NCBI GenBank assembly: GCA_042095835.1
Contig: JBELML010000059.1
Coordinates: 1-35,650, forward strand
Direction of reading: 5' to 3'
DNA length: 35,650 nt
DNA from: DATFKA01 sp042095835
GTDB taxonomy: Bacteria > Bacteroidota > Bacteroidia > Chitinophagales > Saprospiraceae
Shown one piece after another: positions 1 to 7,951 of the stretch. The notes below the pieces were generated by a model, which saw only the letters and a list, made by a program, of their open reading frames with translations, was not told the origin of the DNA and ran no database searches. Numbering within the stretch: the stretch's first letter is position 1; each line of letters opens with the position of its first letter. A program made the position numbers and the translations under genes.

Positions 1-91
1 CAAATTGGCGGTTGATTTAGGCACTTTATTTAATATATACTGTTTATATAAATAGCCGTCGAGATAGAGAATATAGATCAGAGGGCATATA

Positions 92-155
92 GAAGTTTGA
101 TTTTGGCCTTGCAGGTAGAGATTTTTGGCCGGAAGGATAAATTTTAGATATACTC
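92..155 (-). repeat. Truncated copy (E) of the dispersed hairpin element
   Basis: Its end nearest the first gene (131-156) matches the end of the full copy at 29720-29878: both read GAAG, ATAA, TTTTAGA, ATACTCT in the same order with scattered substitutions. Its other end (AAGTTTGATTTTGG, 93-106) matches 29752-29765. The central hairpin core present in the other copies is missing, so this looks like an internally deleted copy. The rest of 1-209 holds no gene that I can support. Confidence 0.5.
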
Positions 156-209
156 TTACTAAATTTAAGCTACTGATCCGCTGAGCGTACAGCAGAAATA
201 GAATTTTAC

Positions 210-1040
210 ATGAAAGATAAAAACGTTGCCGGAATACTCGCTTTGTTTTTTGGTTGGCTGGGCATGCACCGCTTTTACCTGGGGCAAGTTGGTTTAGGGA
301 TATTTTTTGCATTTTTGACCATCGTCTCCCAAGGAGAGGCTCTGCCGCTTGTCATGTTTTTTAGTGTGATCGATGCCATTGTGTTTTTCTCACAAGACAA
401 AGACAAGTTTGATCTGAAATACAATAAACCCTACTTTAAGAAAGTCAGAAAGGAGCGTCCAGATTTTGATCGGAATAAAAAGCGCTATGACAATCGCCAG
501 CAAAGAAACTACGACCGTAATGTAGAGCGCAAAGACCGTAAAGTGAACCGTAAACCAAGACACAATCCTTACAAGGCAAGCGGTATTGAAAAGTATAAAG
601 ACTACGACTATGGAGGCGCCATTGAAGATTTTGCCAAAGCACTAGAAATTGATGAGCGAGATATTGCTACTCATTTTAATATTGCTTGTGCCTATTCCAT
701 CAATGAAAATGTAGAACGCGCTTTCTACCATTTGGATAGAGCTGTATCACTAGGATTTAATGATTTCAGCCGCATAAAAGAGCACGATGCTTTAGCCTAT
801 TTAAGAATTCAAGATCAGTTTGAAGAGTTTGAAAATAATGGCTTCCAGCTTAAGAAAAAAGCGGCACCTAAAAAGGTAGAACAACAAGAACAGCAGCAGG
901 CTCCTGCCGAACAGCAAGAGGAGCAACTCGAACTACCCAATGATCTGCTCGAACAATTGAATAAACTACACGAATTGAAAACCAAAGGATTGTTAACGGA
1001 AGAGGAGTTTGCCGTACAAAAGAAAAAGTTGCTACGATAA
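210..1040 (+). CDS. TM2 domain protein with TPR-like segment and C-terminal SHOCT domain
   Basis: This is a predicted inner-membrane protein of unknown function. Residues 1 to about 60 form a TM2 domain: the start is KDKNVAGILALFFGWLGMHRFYLG, split here as KDKNVAGILALF and FGWLGMHRFYLG, with the typical G-x-H-R-F-Y-L-G turn between two membrane segments. A Lys/Arg/Tyr-rich linker covers about 75-120. A TPR-like helical pair with the A-x-D-x-x-x-A-F-Y-H-L-D pattern covers about 120-180. A Gln/Glu-rich linker follows, and residues 245-276 match a SHOCT domain (LHELKTKGLLTEEEFAVQKKKLL), a short oligomerisation helix pair. The ATG at 210 is used because the TM2 domain starts directly after it. 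Domain calls are from pattern recognition. Nothing here shows substrate or partner. Confidence 0.85.
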   Translation: MKDKNVAGILALFFGWLGMHRFYLGQVGLGIFFAFLTIVSQGEALPLVMFFSVIDAIVFFSQDKDKFDLKYNKPYFKKVRKERPDFDRNKKRYDNRQQRNYDRNVERKDRKVNRKPRHNPYKASGIEKYKDYDYGGAIEDFAKALEIDERDIATHFNIACAYSINENVERAFYHLDRAVSLGFNDFSRIKEHDALAYLRIQDQFEEFENNGFQLKKKAAPKKVEQQEQQQAPAEQQEEQLELPNDLLEQLNKLHELKTKGLLTEEEFAVQKKKLLR

Positions 1041-1132
1041 ATAGCAAGCCAAAAAAGCTTTTGTATTTTATTTAACAAATTCATAATCAACACTTTCGAT
1101 TACTGCCCGTTATAAGAAAAAGATTTTAGGAG

Positions 1133-1792
1133 ATGATCGCCGAACAACTAATATCGAACGAAATTATACCATTACAGACCTCTGATAATGGCGCTACAGC
1201 ACTAGAAATGATGAGTGATTTCTATGTTCGGCATTTACCTATCGTTAATAATAAAGAACTGCTGGGGCTGATCTCCGAAGACGACATCCTAGATTATGAT
1301 GTCAATGAGGCCATTGGCTCTTATAGCTTATCTTTAATTCGCCCTTACGTCTATCGAGGTGAGCACCTTTATGAGGTGATGCGCTTACTGGCAGAACAAA
1401 AACTCACCGTTATACCTATCGTTGATAAGGATAAAAACTACCTGGGAGTCGTCTCAATGGACGATCTGCTCCAATATTTTTCTAACAACTTCTCCTTTAG
1501 AGAGCCAGGGAGCATCATTGTCTTAGAGGTGAGTAATCGCGAATATAGCCTGGGAGAAATTGCTAAAATTGTGGAGTCTGAGAATGCGCGTATCCTGAGC
1601 GCCTTTGTCACTGCTCGACCCGATAGTCCCATTTTTGACGTGACAATTAAGCTCAATCGCAACCATATCCAAAATATTATCGCTACCTTTTTACGTTATG
1701 ACTATACAGTCAAAGCTTCCTTTAATGAAGTAGACTATCTTGATTCTCTACAAGAGCGATACGATTCCTTGATGACTTATCTTAATGTGTAA
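1133..1792 (+). CDS. CBS-pair protein with ACT-like C-terminal region
   Basis: A cytosolic 219-residue protein. Two CBS motifs occupy about residues 5-60 and 68-125; each has the run of hydrophobics followed by a D-D-hydrophobic-L helix (SEDDILDY and SMDDLLQYF). CBS pairs usually bind adenine nucleotides or related ligands and act as energy or ligand sensors. Residues about 128-200 form a beta-alpha-beta-like segment (IIVLEVSNREYSLGEIAKIV) that resembles the ACT-like tail of Bacteroidota CBS proteins. An AGGAG stretch touches the ATG directly, too close to be a normal ribosome site. It lies alone, 92 bases after the preceding gene. The ligand is unknown. Confidence 0.85.
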   Translation: MIAEQLISNEIIPLQTSDNGATALEMMSDFYVRHLPIVNNKELLGLISEDDILDYDVNEAIGSYSLSLIRPYVYRGEHLYEVMRLLAEQKLTVIPIVDKDKNYLGVVSMDDLLQYFSNNFSFREPGSIIVLEVSNREYSLGEIAKIVESENARILSAFVTARPDSPIFDVTIKLNRNHIQNIIATFLRYDYTVKASFNEVDYLDSLQERYDSLMTYLNV

Positions 1793-1820
1793 TCGTTTAA
1801 GTAGATGGTCATAATAAAAT

Positions 1821-1964
1821 ATAGTTTTTGATCGAGTAGATTTTTGCTCAAATTGAGGCACACCCGCAGGTCGATTCATATCGATCGAGGATGTAACCTG
1901 CCTGCGCCGAGACTTCGGCAGGCAGGCGAAAAGTTGAGTAAAAAGATACCATTATAAAACTTAT
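1821..1964. repeat. MITE-like element 2 with imperfect terminal inverted repeats and central hairpin
   Basis: The left end (1821-1851) and the reverse complement of the right end (1934-1964) align over about 31 bases with roughly three quarters identity. This includes TTTTTGCTCAA at 1841-1851 against TTTTTACTCAA read from 1944-1934. Between them lies a strong hairpin at 1897-1926. The 200-base gap between the CBS gene and the PD40 gene is mostly this element. No coding potential was seen. Confidence 0.5.
1897..1926. repeat. Strong hairpin, CCTGCCTGC stem
   Basis: CCTGCCTGC at 1897-1905 pairs exactly with GCAGGCAGG at 1918-1926. The inner CCGA and TCGG extend the stem past a single bulged G, leaving a loop of about four bases. 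No U-run follows, so it is not a classic intrinsic terminator. It is the centre of MITE-like element 2. Confidence 0.75.
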
Positions 1965-2015
1965 AGTTAATTGTGAACAACTATTTATCGTAGTCATTTT
2001 TTGATCCATACGATT

Positions 2016-3353
2016 ATGATTTCAAAGTCACCTTCTTTCCAGCTCCTTTGTTTAGTTTTACTGATGAGCTTTATCGTCTCAGCGACTCATGCCCAAGGAG
2101 ATTTAAATAAACTAAATCGAGCCAAAGAATTCTATAAGAATGGGCAATATGAAATTGCCTATAATCTGTTGTATTCTGATAGTGACTTGCGGATTAGTAA
2201 TGCGGATGCACAACTTTTGCTGGCACTCACCAAGTACCACCTCAATGAACTAGAAGAAGCAGAGCGTCGGCTCAAAAAATTGGTGAACAATCCCAAGCGA
2301 TCTTTTCGCGAAACACTGCTCTATCTTGGCAGAATTTATCACGCAAAACACGAGTTTCAGGAAGCATCAAAGTATTATAAATCTTATTTGAAACTATTGC
2401 CTGCTGATCATCCTCATCGTGGATTCACTACAGATGCGATCAGAAGATGCGCCAATGGCTTACAAATCCAATACCAAGAAGGACTCGCTTTTGTAGAAAA
2501 CCTGGGAGAAGCCGTCAATTCGAAATATGATGAATTCGGGCCAGTCCTTAGTCCCAATTTTAGTAATCGCTTATACTTTAGTTCTGCACGACCTGGTAGT
2601 ACCGGAGGCCGCCGAGCAGACGATGGCCAACCAGACGATATCCTTGGAAAGTATCGCTATGATATGTTTTCGGCGGTCAGTATAAGTGGGAAATGGAAAT
2701 CGACCAAACCATTGCACTATTTTCTGAATACTAGCCAAAACGAGGTGGCTTTAGGTTTTAATGCTACGGGCAAAGTACTGTACTACTATCGAGGTAGTGC
2801 TTTAGATAATGGCGCAATCTATGTAGATACCTTCCGAGAAGGGCGCCAGCAATTGGTCACGGAGCCGCTTTTTGGTCCTGTTGATCCGGTCGCAGGTATT
2901 TCGGCACCACATTTTGCAGATAACAATAGAGTCATTTTTGCAAGTAGACGAGCTGGTGGTTATGGTGGCTATGATTTATATCAGGTGACTATGGTAAATG
3001 GAGAGTGGAGTATTGCCCAAAACCTTGGGCCATCCGTCAATACACCTTATGATGAGGTGAGTCCCTTTCTGGCTAAAGATGGCAAAACCCTCTATTTTAG
3101 TTCGAATAATCGGGAGTATAGCCTTGGCGGGATGGACGTCTTTAAGACGGTTTATAACCCCAATCGGAGGGCTTGGAGTAAACCCTTCAACCTTGGTCTA
3201 CCGATCAACTCCGCAGGTGATGATAGCCACTTTCGATTAGCAAAAGATGGCTATACGGCCTATTTCTCCTCCAATCGCAAGGATAGTTTTGGCAAAAGGG
3301 ATTTGTACATTGCCTACTTCTACGACTTTTTGTCTGAGACGCAACTTCGCTAG
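2016..3353 (+). CDS. Secreted TPR and PD40 (WD40-like beta-propeller) protein
   Basis: The ATG at 2016 is preferred over the TTG at 2001 because it places a clean signal peptide at the N-terminus (MISKSPSFQLLCLVLLMSF, cut after ATHAQ). Residues about 24-150 are TPR-like helical repeats. About 165-440 hold at least four PD40 blades, seen as repeated Y-F-S-S or F-A-S-R tails followed by G-G-x-D-hydrophobic-F/Y, for example LYFSSNNREYSLGGMDVF. This is the N-terminal two thirds of the Bacteroidota PorE/OmpA-like architecture, but no OmpA peptidoglycan-binding domain follows. It is therefore a periplasmic or surface scaffold of unknown partner. Its stop codon overlaps that of the convergent thioredoxin-fold gene in the palindrome CTAG at 3350-3353. 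Confidence 0.82.
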   Translation: MISKSPSFQLLCLVLLMSFIVSATHAQGDLNKLNRAKEFYKNGQYEIAYNLLYSDSDLRISNADAQLLLALTKYHLNELEEAERRLKKLVNNPKRSFRETLLYLGRIYHAKHEFQEASKYYKSYLKLLPADHPHRGFTTDAIRRCANGLQIQYQEGLAFVENLGEAVNSKYDEFGPVLSPNFSNRLYFSSARPGSTGGRRADDGQPDDILGKYRYDMFSAVSISGKWKSTKPLHYFLNTSQNEVALGFNATGKVLYYYRGSALDNGAIYVDTFREGRQQLVTEPLFGPVDPVAGISAPHFADNNRVIFASRRAGGYGGYDLYQVTMVNGEWSIAQNLGPSVNTPYDEVSPFLAKDGKTLYFSSNNREYSLGGMDVFKTVYNPNRRAWSKPFNLGLPINSAGDDSHFRLAKDGYTAYFSSNRKDSFGKRDLYIAYFYDFLSETQLR

Positions 3354-3976
3354 ATGCTGTCGATTAGCACTTCTGTAAACTCCTCTTGAATACTAGTCGT
3401 TTTATCCCGGGCATACCATTTTTGAAGTTTGGTGTACAAATCGCGGTGGAATAGTCGCTTTTCTTCGCCTTCATCCATTGCTCTCCAGGTTTCGAGACCC
3501 TTCATCATAATGCCGTGGGCGATGAAAGGCCTTGGGCCCCAAGTTCCTAAAACTTCATGCGTCTGCGCATCGGTGATTAATACCTTAGGAATAGAACGGG
3601 TATTATTTGTTAAGAACTGATCCATGAGTTCAAGGTGATCATCTCTCATTAAGAATCCCATTTCAATGTTGGGATTAAGCGTTTGGAGTTGATCGAGGAC
3701 AGGGCAGACTTGAGCAGCATCGCCACACCATGGCTCGGTAAGGACATACCAGTACAGGCTACGGTCAATATTCCCTATGCGCTCCCGAGATAAAGGCAGC
3801 AATTTGGTCGTTTTATCGAGGCGTTCCATACGGATGATATTCATCCTGGTATAGTTAATCAGCGCCTCGGTGTATCGACCTTTACTGCTGTGCTTCACAA
3901 GCTCTGCCATGACCTCATGGTACTCTTCGTAGTTAAGCGTTTGTTGACGAAACGTCGGGTCAATTGTGGGATTCAA
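3350..3976 (-). CDS. Thioredoxin-fold protein (Thioredoxin_9-like)
   Basis: A 208-residue cytosolic protein with no signal peptide. The segment SLYWYVLTEPWCGDAAQ, then VCP, is the thioredoxin beta strand and active-site loop, but the motif is WCGDAAQVC instead of WCxxC: the second cysteine is six residues after the first. A cis-proline region (SIPKVLI) and the trailing strand (EVLGTWGPRP) follow. The sequence resembles the Bacteroidota and Firmicutes Thioredoxin_9 family, whose role is poorly defined. The longest form starts with TTG at 3976; the next in-frame ATG is 66 bases inside, at 3910. The longer form is kept because the N-terminal helix (LNYEEYHEVMAEL) looks like part of the family, so the start is uncertain. 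Confidence 0.8.
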   Translation of the reverse strand: MNPTIDPTFRQQTLNYEEYHEVMAELVKHSSKGRYTEALINYTRMNIIRMERLDKTTKLLPLSRERIGNIDRSLYWYVLTEPWCGDAAQVCPVLDQLQTLNPNIEMGFLMRDDHLELMDQFLTNNTRSIPKVLITDAQTHEVLGTWGPRPFIAHGIMMKGLETWRAMDEGEEKRLFHRDLYTKLQKWYARDKTTSIQEEFTEVLIDSI

Positions 3977-4195
3977 AATGTTATTAAGTTTGGGCTTTGG
4001 AAAATTAACTGGCTTGTACTACTGTGTTTAATTAAAATAGGAAGTAATGGTTCTAAAATATATACTTTATATCTGAGTATTTTGTTTAATACGCCAAGAT
4101 TTGTTCAAGAATTTCTAATAAAAGGCATGGCCTACGATTTGTCGAGGCTTTTTACAAGTTCAATCATCGGAGTACACCAACTGCTACTGCTTGGT
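3977..4195. other. Intergenic gap with possible degenerate repeat trace
   Basis: This AT-rich gap lies between the patatin-like gene and the thioredoxin-fold gene. The only recognisable item is CGAGGCTTTTTA at 4143-4154, which matches the core of the dispersed hairpin element. The similarity outside that stretch is weak, so it may be chance. Nothing else was seen. Confidence 0.3.
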
Positions 4196-6487
4196 CTATT
4201 TGCGGAGGATGTCTTGAAGTTCTTTCACACTTTTTTGATAGTGATCTGTTTGTGTAGCCTTGAAAATATGCTCCTTTTCTTTACGTGTCAAGTGGAAAGA
4301 GATAGATGCCTGCTCTTTCCCAGGTAATTCTTCAAATAAATAATCGAATTGAATGTGGTGAAAAAAGCTGGGATCAAAGGCTTCGTAGAGATAGCCTAGG
4401 TGGGCATCTTGCTCAAATTTCTGGCGAACAAATATTTGCCCCGCCATTTCGATGGGGTTTAATAGAGCGCTGACAATTCCTTTGCGTTTAGCTTCGCCTA
4501 TTTCTTTATTTTCGGGTACCGATCGCACTTGCAATAATACCACACCACTGGTGTTCTCCAGAATCCAATCCTTGAAAACCAAGAGAAAACGACTGGCAGG
4601 TAATACCCCAAAATTATCAACGAAGCCTGCATCCATTACTTCGATAGCCGGTTGGCTGGGTAGGTGTACTCCAGGTAGAATATAAGGAAAGGTGGCATTC
4701 ATCCTCAGGGCGGTCAAGAACCGCAAGCTATCTGCTCGATGTTCTTTGAATAAGCCTCCAAAGTCTACTCCATCAATGGCAACCGATCCAGGTTGGTCGA
4801 TGCCTATGGGCGGGGTCATCATAAACGATACCCCTTGGGGCGATACATAGAGTTTGCGGCCGTCGTTAAGAATGGCAGGGGTAATATAAAGCATAGGGAT
4901 TTGGGCGCTTTGCTCATAGTTTCGATAAGCGCCCAGGGGTTTATCTAAAATACCTTGCGTGTTTTCATTGATCTGTTTCTCAAAAATATAGCCTCGGTCT
5001 TTGTGATAATCTTTCCCCTGATACTCGAAGGTGGTCCAAGGAATAAAAAGATCATTGGCGACCAACATAAAGGTCACAGGATTAAGCAGGTCTTTGGTTA
5101 TATTTTCTAAATGAATCGGATCATAAATATTCAGTTCGGGTTGGGTGAGTTGTTGCAAGCGGAGCTCGCGCATGTAGGCAGAACCCAAAACACCGCCGGA
5201 GGAACCTGTCATTAGCACAGTCTGATCGAGTAATTGACCACTCAACAGGCTATCTGCCTGTAAAACGCTGCGCAAAACCCAAGCTGCAGAGGTGAGTCCA
5301 CCGCCGCTGGTACTCAGGATGATCATCTTGGGTTTTTGCATGGAATCTGCTTGGGTGTTTTTGGTTTTCCATTGCTCTAAAATCGCCAAGGTAGCGTTGA
5401 TGTCTTCTTCGACATGGGCAGTTTGGATAAGGTTTTGGAGCTGCTGGAGATTGTAGTCAACGTGTTCTTTATCATAATTTAGGCCATAGGCTTTATTGAG
5501 TGTGTAAGCAATATTATGGCTTGTTAAAAAATTAACGACAAAAAGCAAAGTAATGATAGTCGTGACGAGCCAACGATTGAGCCAATAAGTCAAGGCTCCA
5601 ATTACAGCGGTGGTGATACTCAGGAAAAACAAAATACTGGCACCAGCGGGAAGGCGGAAAGCTGGGAAGTCCGTCAATAAACCTAGAAACATCAATAAAA
5701 GGATGGTCATCAGTTGGATGACAAGGGCATTCAAGTGATTTTGACGAAAGATATCTAGGAGCAGTTTACTGTCATAGTGTGCTACACTTCTCACCAGGCG
5801 TGGTCTGAGGGCCTCATTGAGAAAGGTCTTAACGACTTGTCTATTTTTGTCTTGTTTGATGTAGTCAACATCGATATCTCTGCGGCCAGGACGGATGGCT
5901 TTGGCTAGGTTGGGGACGTTTTTTAGCTGTAGCTGATAATAAGAAATATCTCGATTGGTATGTTTAAAGTAGAAAAAATAAAGGAAGCCCAGGAAAAGCA
6001 TTCCCGTCAGAAAGCCTAGGCCATCAAGTAATATTTGGAAAATATTCTCCTCACTATTTTTAAAGCTGGCAATCGCTCCAAGGTAGAATAATAAAAAGCT
6101 CAAGGGGACCAAAAAGTTGTTAATACAAAACTTGGTGAAAGGGCGCTTCAGCGTCGCCAGGAATGGAAAGGAATGGGCTAGCAAAAGGTAGCTCGTCAGG
6201 TTCCAAGTCAAAAAGAAGCAACCAAATGCAATACCAATGATGCAATAACTCAGGAATCCTGTCTGACCTAAATATTCAGGATCCAAAAAAAGATAGTGTA
6301 GACCAAATTTAGTACCCATCACACCACCAACCATCAAGAACAAACTGATCCACAGGAACAGCAGCAGATGATGGCTCCTGATCTGCATGATCAAAAGCTG
6401 GATTGAAAAGGAGGTATATATACTTCTTAGTACTCGGCGCATAAAAGGATAACAGTATTTGTTAGATATCTGGTTCGAAAATAGCAT
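4196..6487 (-). CDS. Membrane-embedded patatin-like phospholipase
   Basis: A 763-residue protein with two halves. Residues about 35-325 contain roughly seven hydrophobic segments (for example around 39-60, 78-105, 122-140, 152-174, 253-275, 283-305 and 306-324). The remaining soluble half carries the patatin signature: a glycine-rich oxyanion loop (STSGGGLTSAAW) near residue 395, the nucleophile elbow TGSSGGVLG with the serine near 429, and the catalytic aspartate in VMDAGFVDNFG near 620. Patatins are Ser-Asp dyad acyl hydrolases of phospholipids or other lipid esters. The usual DG[GA] is DAG here. An internal ATG 45 bases downstream of the chosen ATG would drop only a hydrophilic leader. Its membrane tether suggests that it acts on lipids of its own membrane, which is inference. 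Confidence 0.85.
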   Translation of the reverse strand: MLFSNQISNKYCYPFMRRVLRSIYTSFSIQLLIMQIRSHHLLLFLWISLFLMVGGVMGTKFGLHYLFLDPEYLGQTGFLSYCIIGIAFGCFFLTWNLTSYLLLAHSFPFLATLKRPFTKFCINNFLVPLSFLLFYLGAIASFKNSEENIFQILLDGLGFLTGMLFLGFLYFFYFKHTNRDISYYQLQLKNVPNLAKAIRPGRRDIDVDYIKQDKNRQVVKTFLNEALRPRLVRSVAHYDSKLLLDIFRQNHLNALVIQLMTILLLMFLGLLTDFPAFRLPAGASILFFLSITTAVIGALTYWLNRWLVTTIITLLFVVNFLTSHNIAYTLNKAYGLNYDKEHVDYNLQQLQNLIQTAHVEEDINATLAILEQWKTKNTQADSMQKPKMIILSTSGGGLTSAAWVLRSVLQADSLLSGQLLDQTVLMTGSSGGVLGSAYMRELRLQQLTQPELNIYDPIHLENITKDLLNPVTFMLVANDLFIPWTTFEYQGKDYHKDRGYIFEKQINENTQGILDKPLGAYRNYEQSAQIPMLYITPAILNDGRKLYVSPQGVSFMMTPPIGIDQPGSVAIDGVDFGGLFKEHRADSLRFLTALRMNATFPYILPGVHLPSQPAIEVMDAGFVDNFGVLPASRFLLVFKDWILENTSGVVLLQVRSVPENKEIGEAKRKGIVSALLNPIEMAGQIFVRQKFEQDAHLGYLYEAFDPSFFHHIQFDYLFEELPGKEQASISFHLTRKEKEHIFKATQTDHYQKSVKELQDILRK

Positions 6488-6579
6488 AAGCTTTCTAGCT
6501 CGTGGTGTTTTTTTCTAATTTATAAATAAAGAAGACGGGGCTTGACAATAATTCTACGGTAGGATTAACTACAAAAACC

Positions 6580-6587
6580 TATTTTTG
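6580..6587 (+). promoter_or_regulatory. Putative Bacteroidota -7 box (TATTTTTG) upstream of ugd
   Basis: TATTTTTG fits the Bacteroidota -7 consensus TAnnTTTG and lies 33 bases before the ugd ATG, which would give a leader of about 25-30 bases. The nearest TTG that could serve as the -33 element (6542-6544) is too far away, so only half of the promoter is supported. Confidence 0.3.
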
Positions 6588-6620
6588 TACCCGATTTTTA
6601 AATCCGCAAAAAAATCTTAT

Positions 6621-7937
6621 ATGAACATAGCAGTAGTCGGCACTGGATATGTAGGGCTTGTAACAGGAACATGCTTTGCCGAAACCGGGAATAAAGTCAT
6701 TTGTGTAGATATCGACGAAAAGAAAGTTGATCGCATGCGCAAGGGGGAGGTCCCCATCTACGAGCCTGGTTTAGACGTACTTTTTCACAGAAATACCAAA
6801 CAGGAGCGTTTATCTTTTACTACCAATCTTGCCGAAGCAATAGAGCAAGCGGAGGTCATTTTTCTTGCACTACCTACGCCTCCGGGAGCAGATGGTGCGG
6901 CAGACCTTTCCTATATTCTTGGGGTAGCTAAGGATTTGGGGCCAATTATTAAAGACTATAAAGTCATCGTTGACAAAAGTACGGTACCCGTTGGAACCGC
7001 CGAATTGGTGCATGCCGAGCTGGCTGCCAGTGCCGATGAAAGTCTCTTTGATGTGGTTTCTAATCCTGAATTCCTTAGAGAAGGCGTGGCCGTAGATGAC
7101 TTTCTAAAGCCAGATCGTGTCGTGATTGGTACCCAATCGGATAAAGCGCAGACTATTATGAAGCGCCTCTACGAGCCATTTGTCAGACAAGGCAATCCTA
7201 TCTATTTTATGGATGAACGCTCGGCGGAAATGACGAAATATGCCGCCAACTCCTATCTTGCTACACGCATCTCTTTTATGAATGAGATTGCTAACTTGTG
7301 TGAGAAAGTTGGTGCCAATGTAGATATGGTACGTGTAGGCATCGGTAGTGATAGTCGGATTGGTAAACGATTCCTATTTCCCGGTATTGGCTATGGTGGG
7401 AGTTGTTTTCCGAAAGATGTGCAAGCATTGGCACGAACGGCCAAGCAGTTTAAATACGATTTTAATATCCTCAATGCCGTAATGGGCGTCAATGATCGTC
7501 AGCGCATTAAATTAGCGGATCGCATTATCGAGCATTATGGCGGTGATTTGAGTGGAAAAACCTTCGGAATATGGGGCTTGGCATTTAAACCTAATACCGA
7601 CGATATCAGAGAGGCACCAGCCCTGTATATTATTGAAAAGCTATTGGAAGCTAATGCGACGATTAAAGCTTTTGACCCTGAAGCTATGGATAATGTAAAG
7701 CAGGTTTTTGGAGAGCGTGTGGAGTTCTGTGCTGATCAATATGAGGCCATAGCTGGAGCGGATGCTTTAGTGATTTGTACGGAGTGGAGTGTCTTTAGAA
7801 CGCCAGATTTTCAGCAAGTAAAAGAAAATTTGACCTCCAGCGTTATTTTTGATGGTAGGAACTTGTACGATCTAGATGCCATGAAGAAACTAGGTGTTTT
7901 TTATGCAAGTATCGGACGAGCTACCGTTGTTGGGTAA
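6621..7937 (+). CDS. ugd: UDP-glucose 6-dehydrogenase
   Basis: It oxidises UDP-glucose twice with NAD to UDP-glucuronate, a precursor for capsule, exopolysaccharide or LPS sugars. The protein starts MNIAVVGTGYVGLVTG, with the NAD-binding G-x-G-x-x-G at residues 7-12. A central helix region follows, and the catalytic cysteine is Cys262 in GGSCFPKD. The C-terminal UDP-binding domain contains GLAFKPNTDDIREAPA and CTEW. Its 438 residues are normal for the family. A TTG at 6585 would add 12 residues ahead of the NAD fold, so the ATG at 6621 is chosen. The stop lies 14 bases before the YwqK-like gene, and PorQ follows closely, which suggests one operon. Confidence 0.95.
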   Translation: MNIAVVGTGYVGLVTGTCFAETGNKVICVDIDEKKVDRMRKGEVPIYEPGLDVLFHRNTKQERLSFTTNLAEAIEQAEVIFLALPTPPGADGAADLSYILGVAKDLGPIIKDYKVIVDKSTVPVGTAELVHAELAASADESLFDVVSNPEFLREGVAVDDFLKPDRVVIGTQSDKAQTIMKRLYEPFVRQGNPIYFMDERSAEMTKYAANSYLATRISFMNEIANLCEKVGANVDMVRVGIGSDSRIGKRFLFPGIGYGGSCFPKDVQALARTAKQFKYDFNILNAVMGVNDRQRIKLADRIIEHYGGDLSGKTFGIWGLAFKPNTDDIREAPALYIIEKLLEANATIKAFDPEAMDNVKQVFGERVEFCADQYEAIAGADALVICTEWSVFRTPDFQQVKENLTSSVIFDGRNLYDLDAMKKLGVFYASIGRATVVG

Positions 7938-7951
7938 AAATAATCGATATT

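Noticed and set aside
4141..4155. Sixth copy of the dispersed hairpin element
   Set aside because: Only about a dozen bases (CGAGGCTTTTTA) match the core, the hairpin itself is missing, and the flanks do not align well.
3890..4327. Plus-strand 145-codon open frame
   Set aside because: It runs antisense over the ends of the thioredoxin-fold and patatin genes and the AT-rich gap, with no family likeness.
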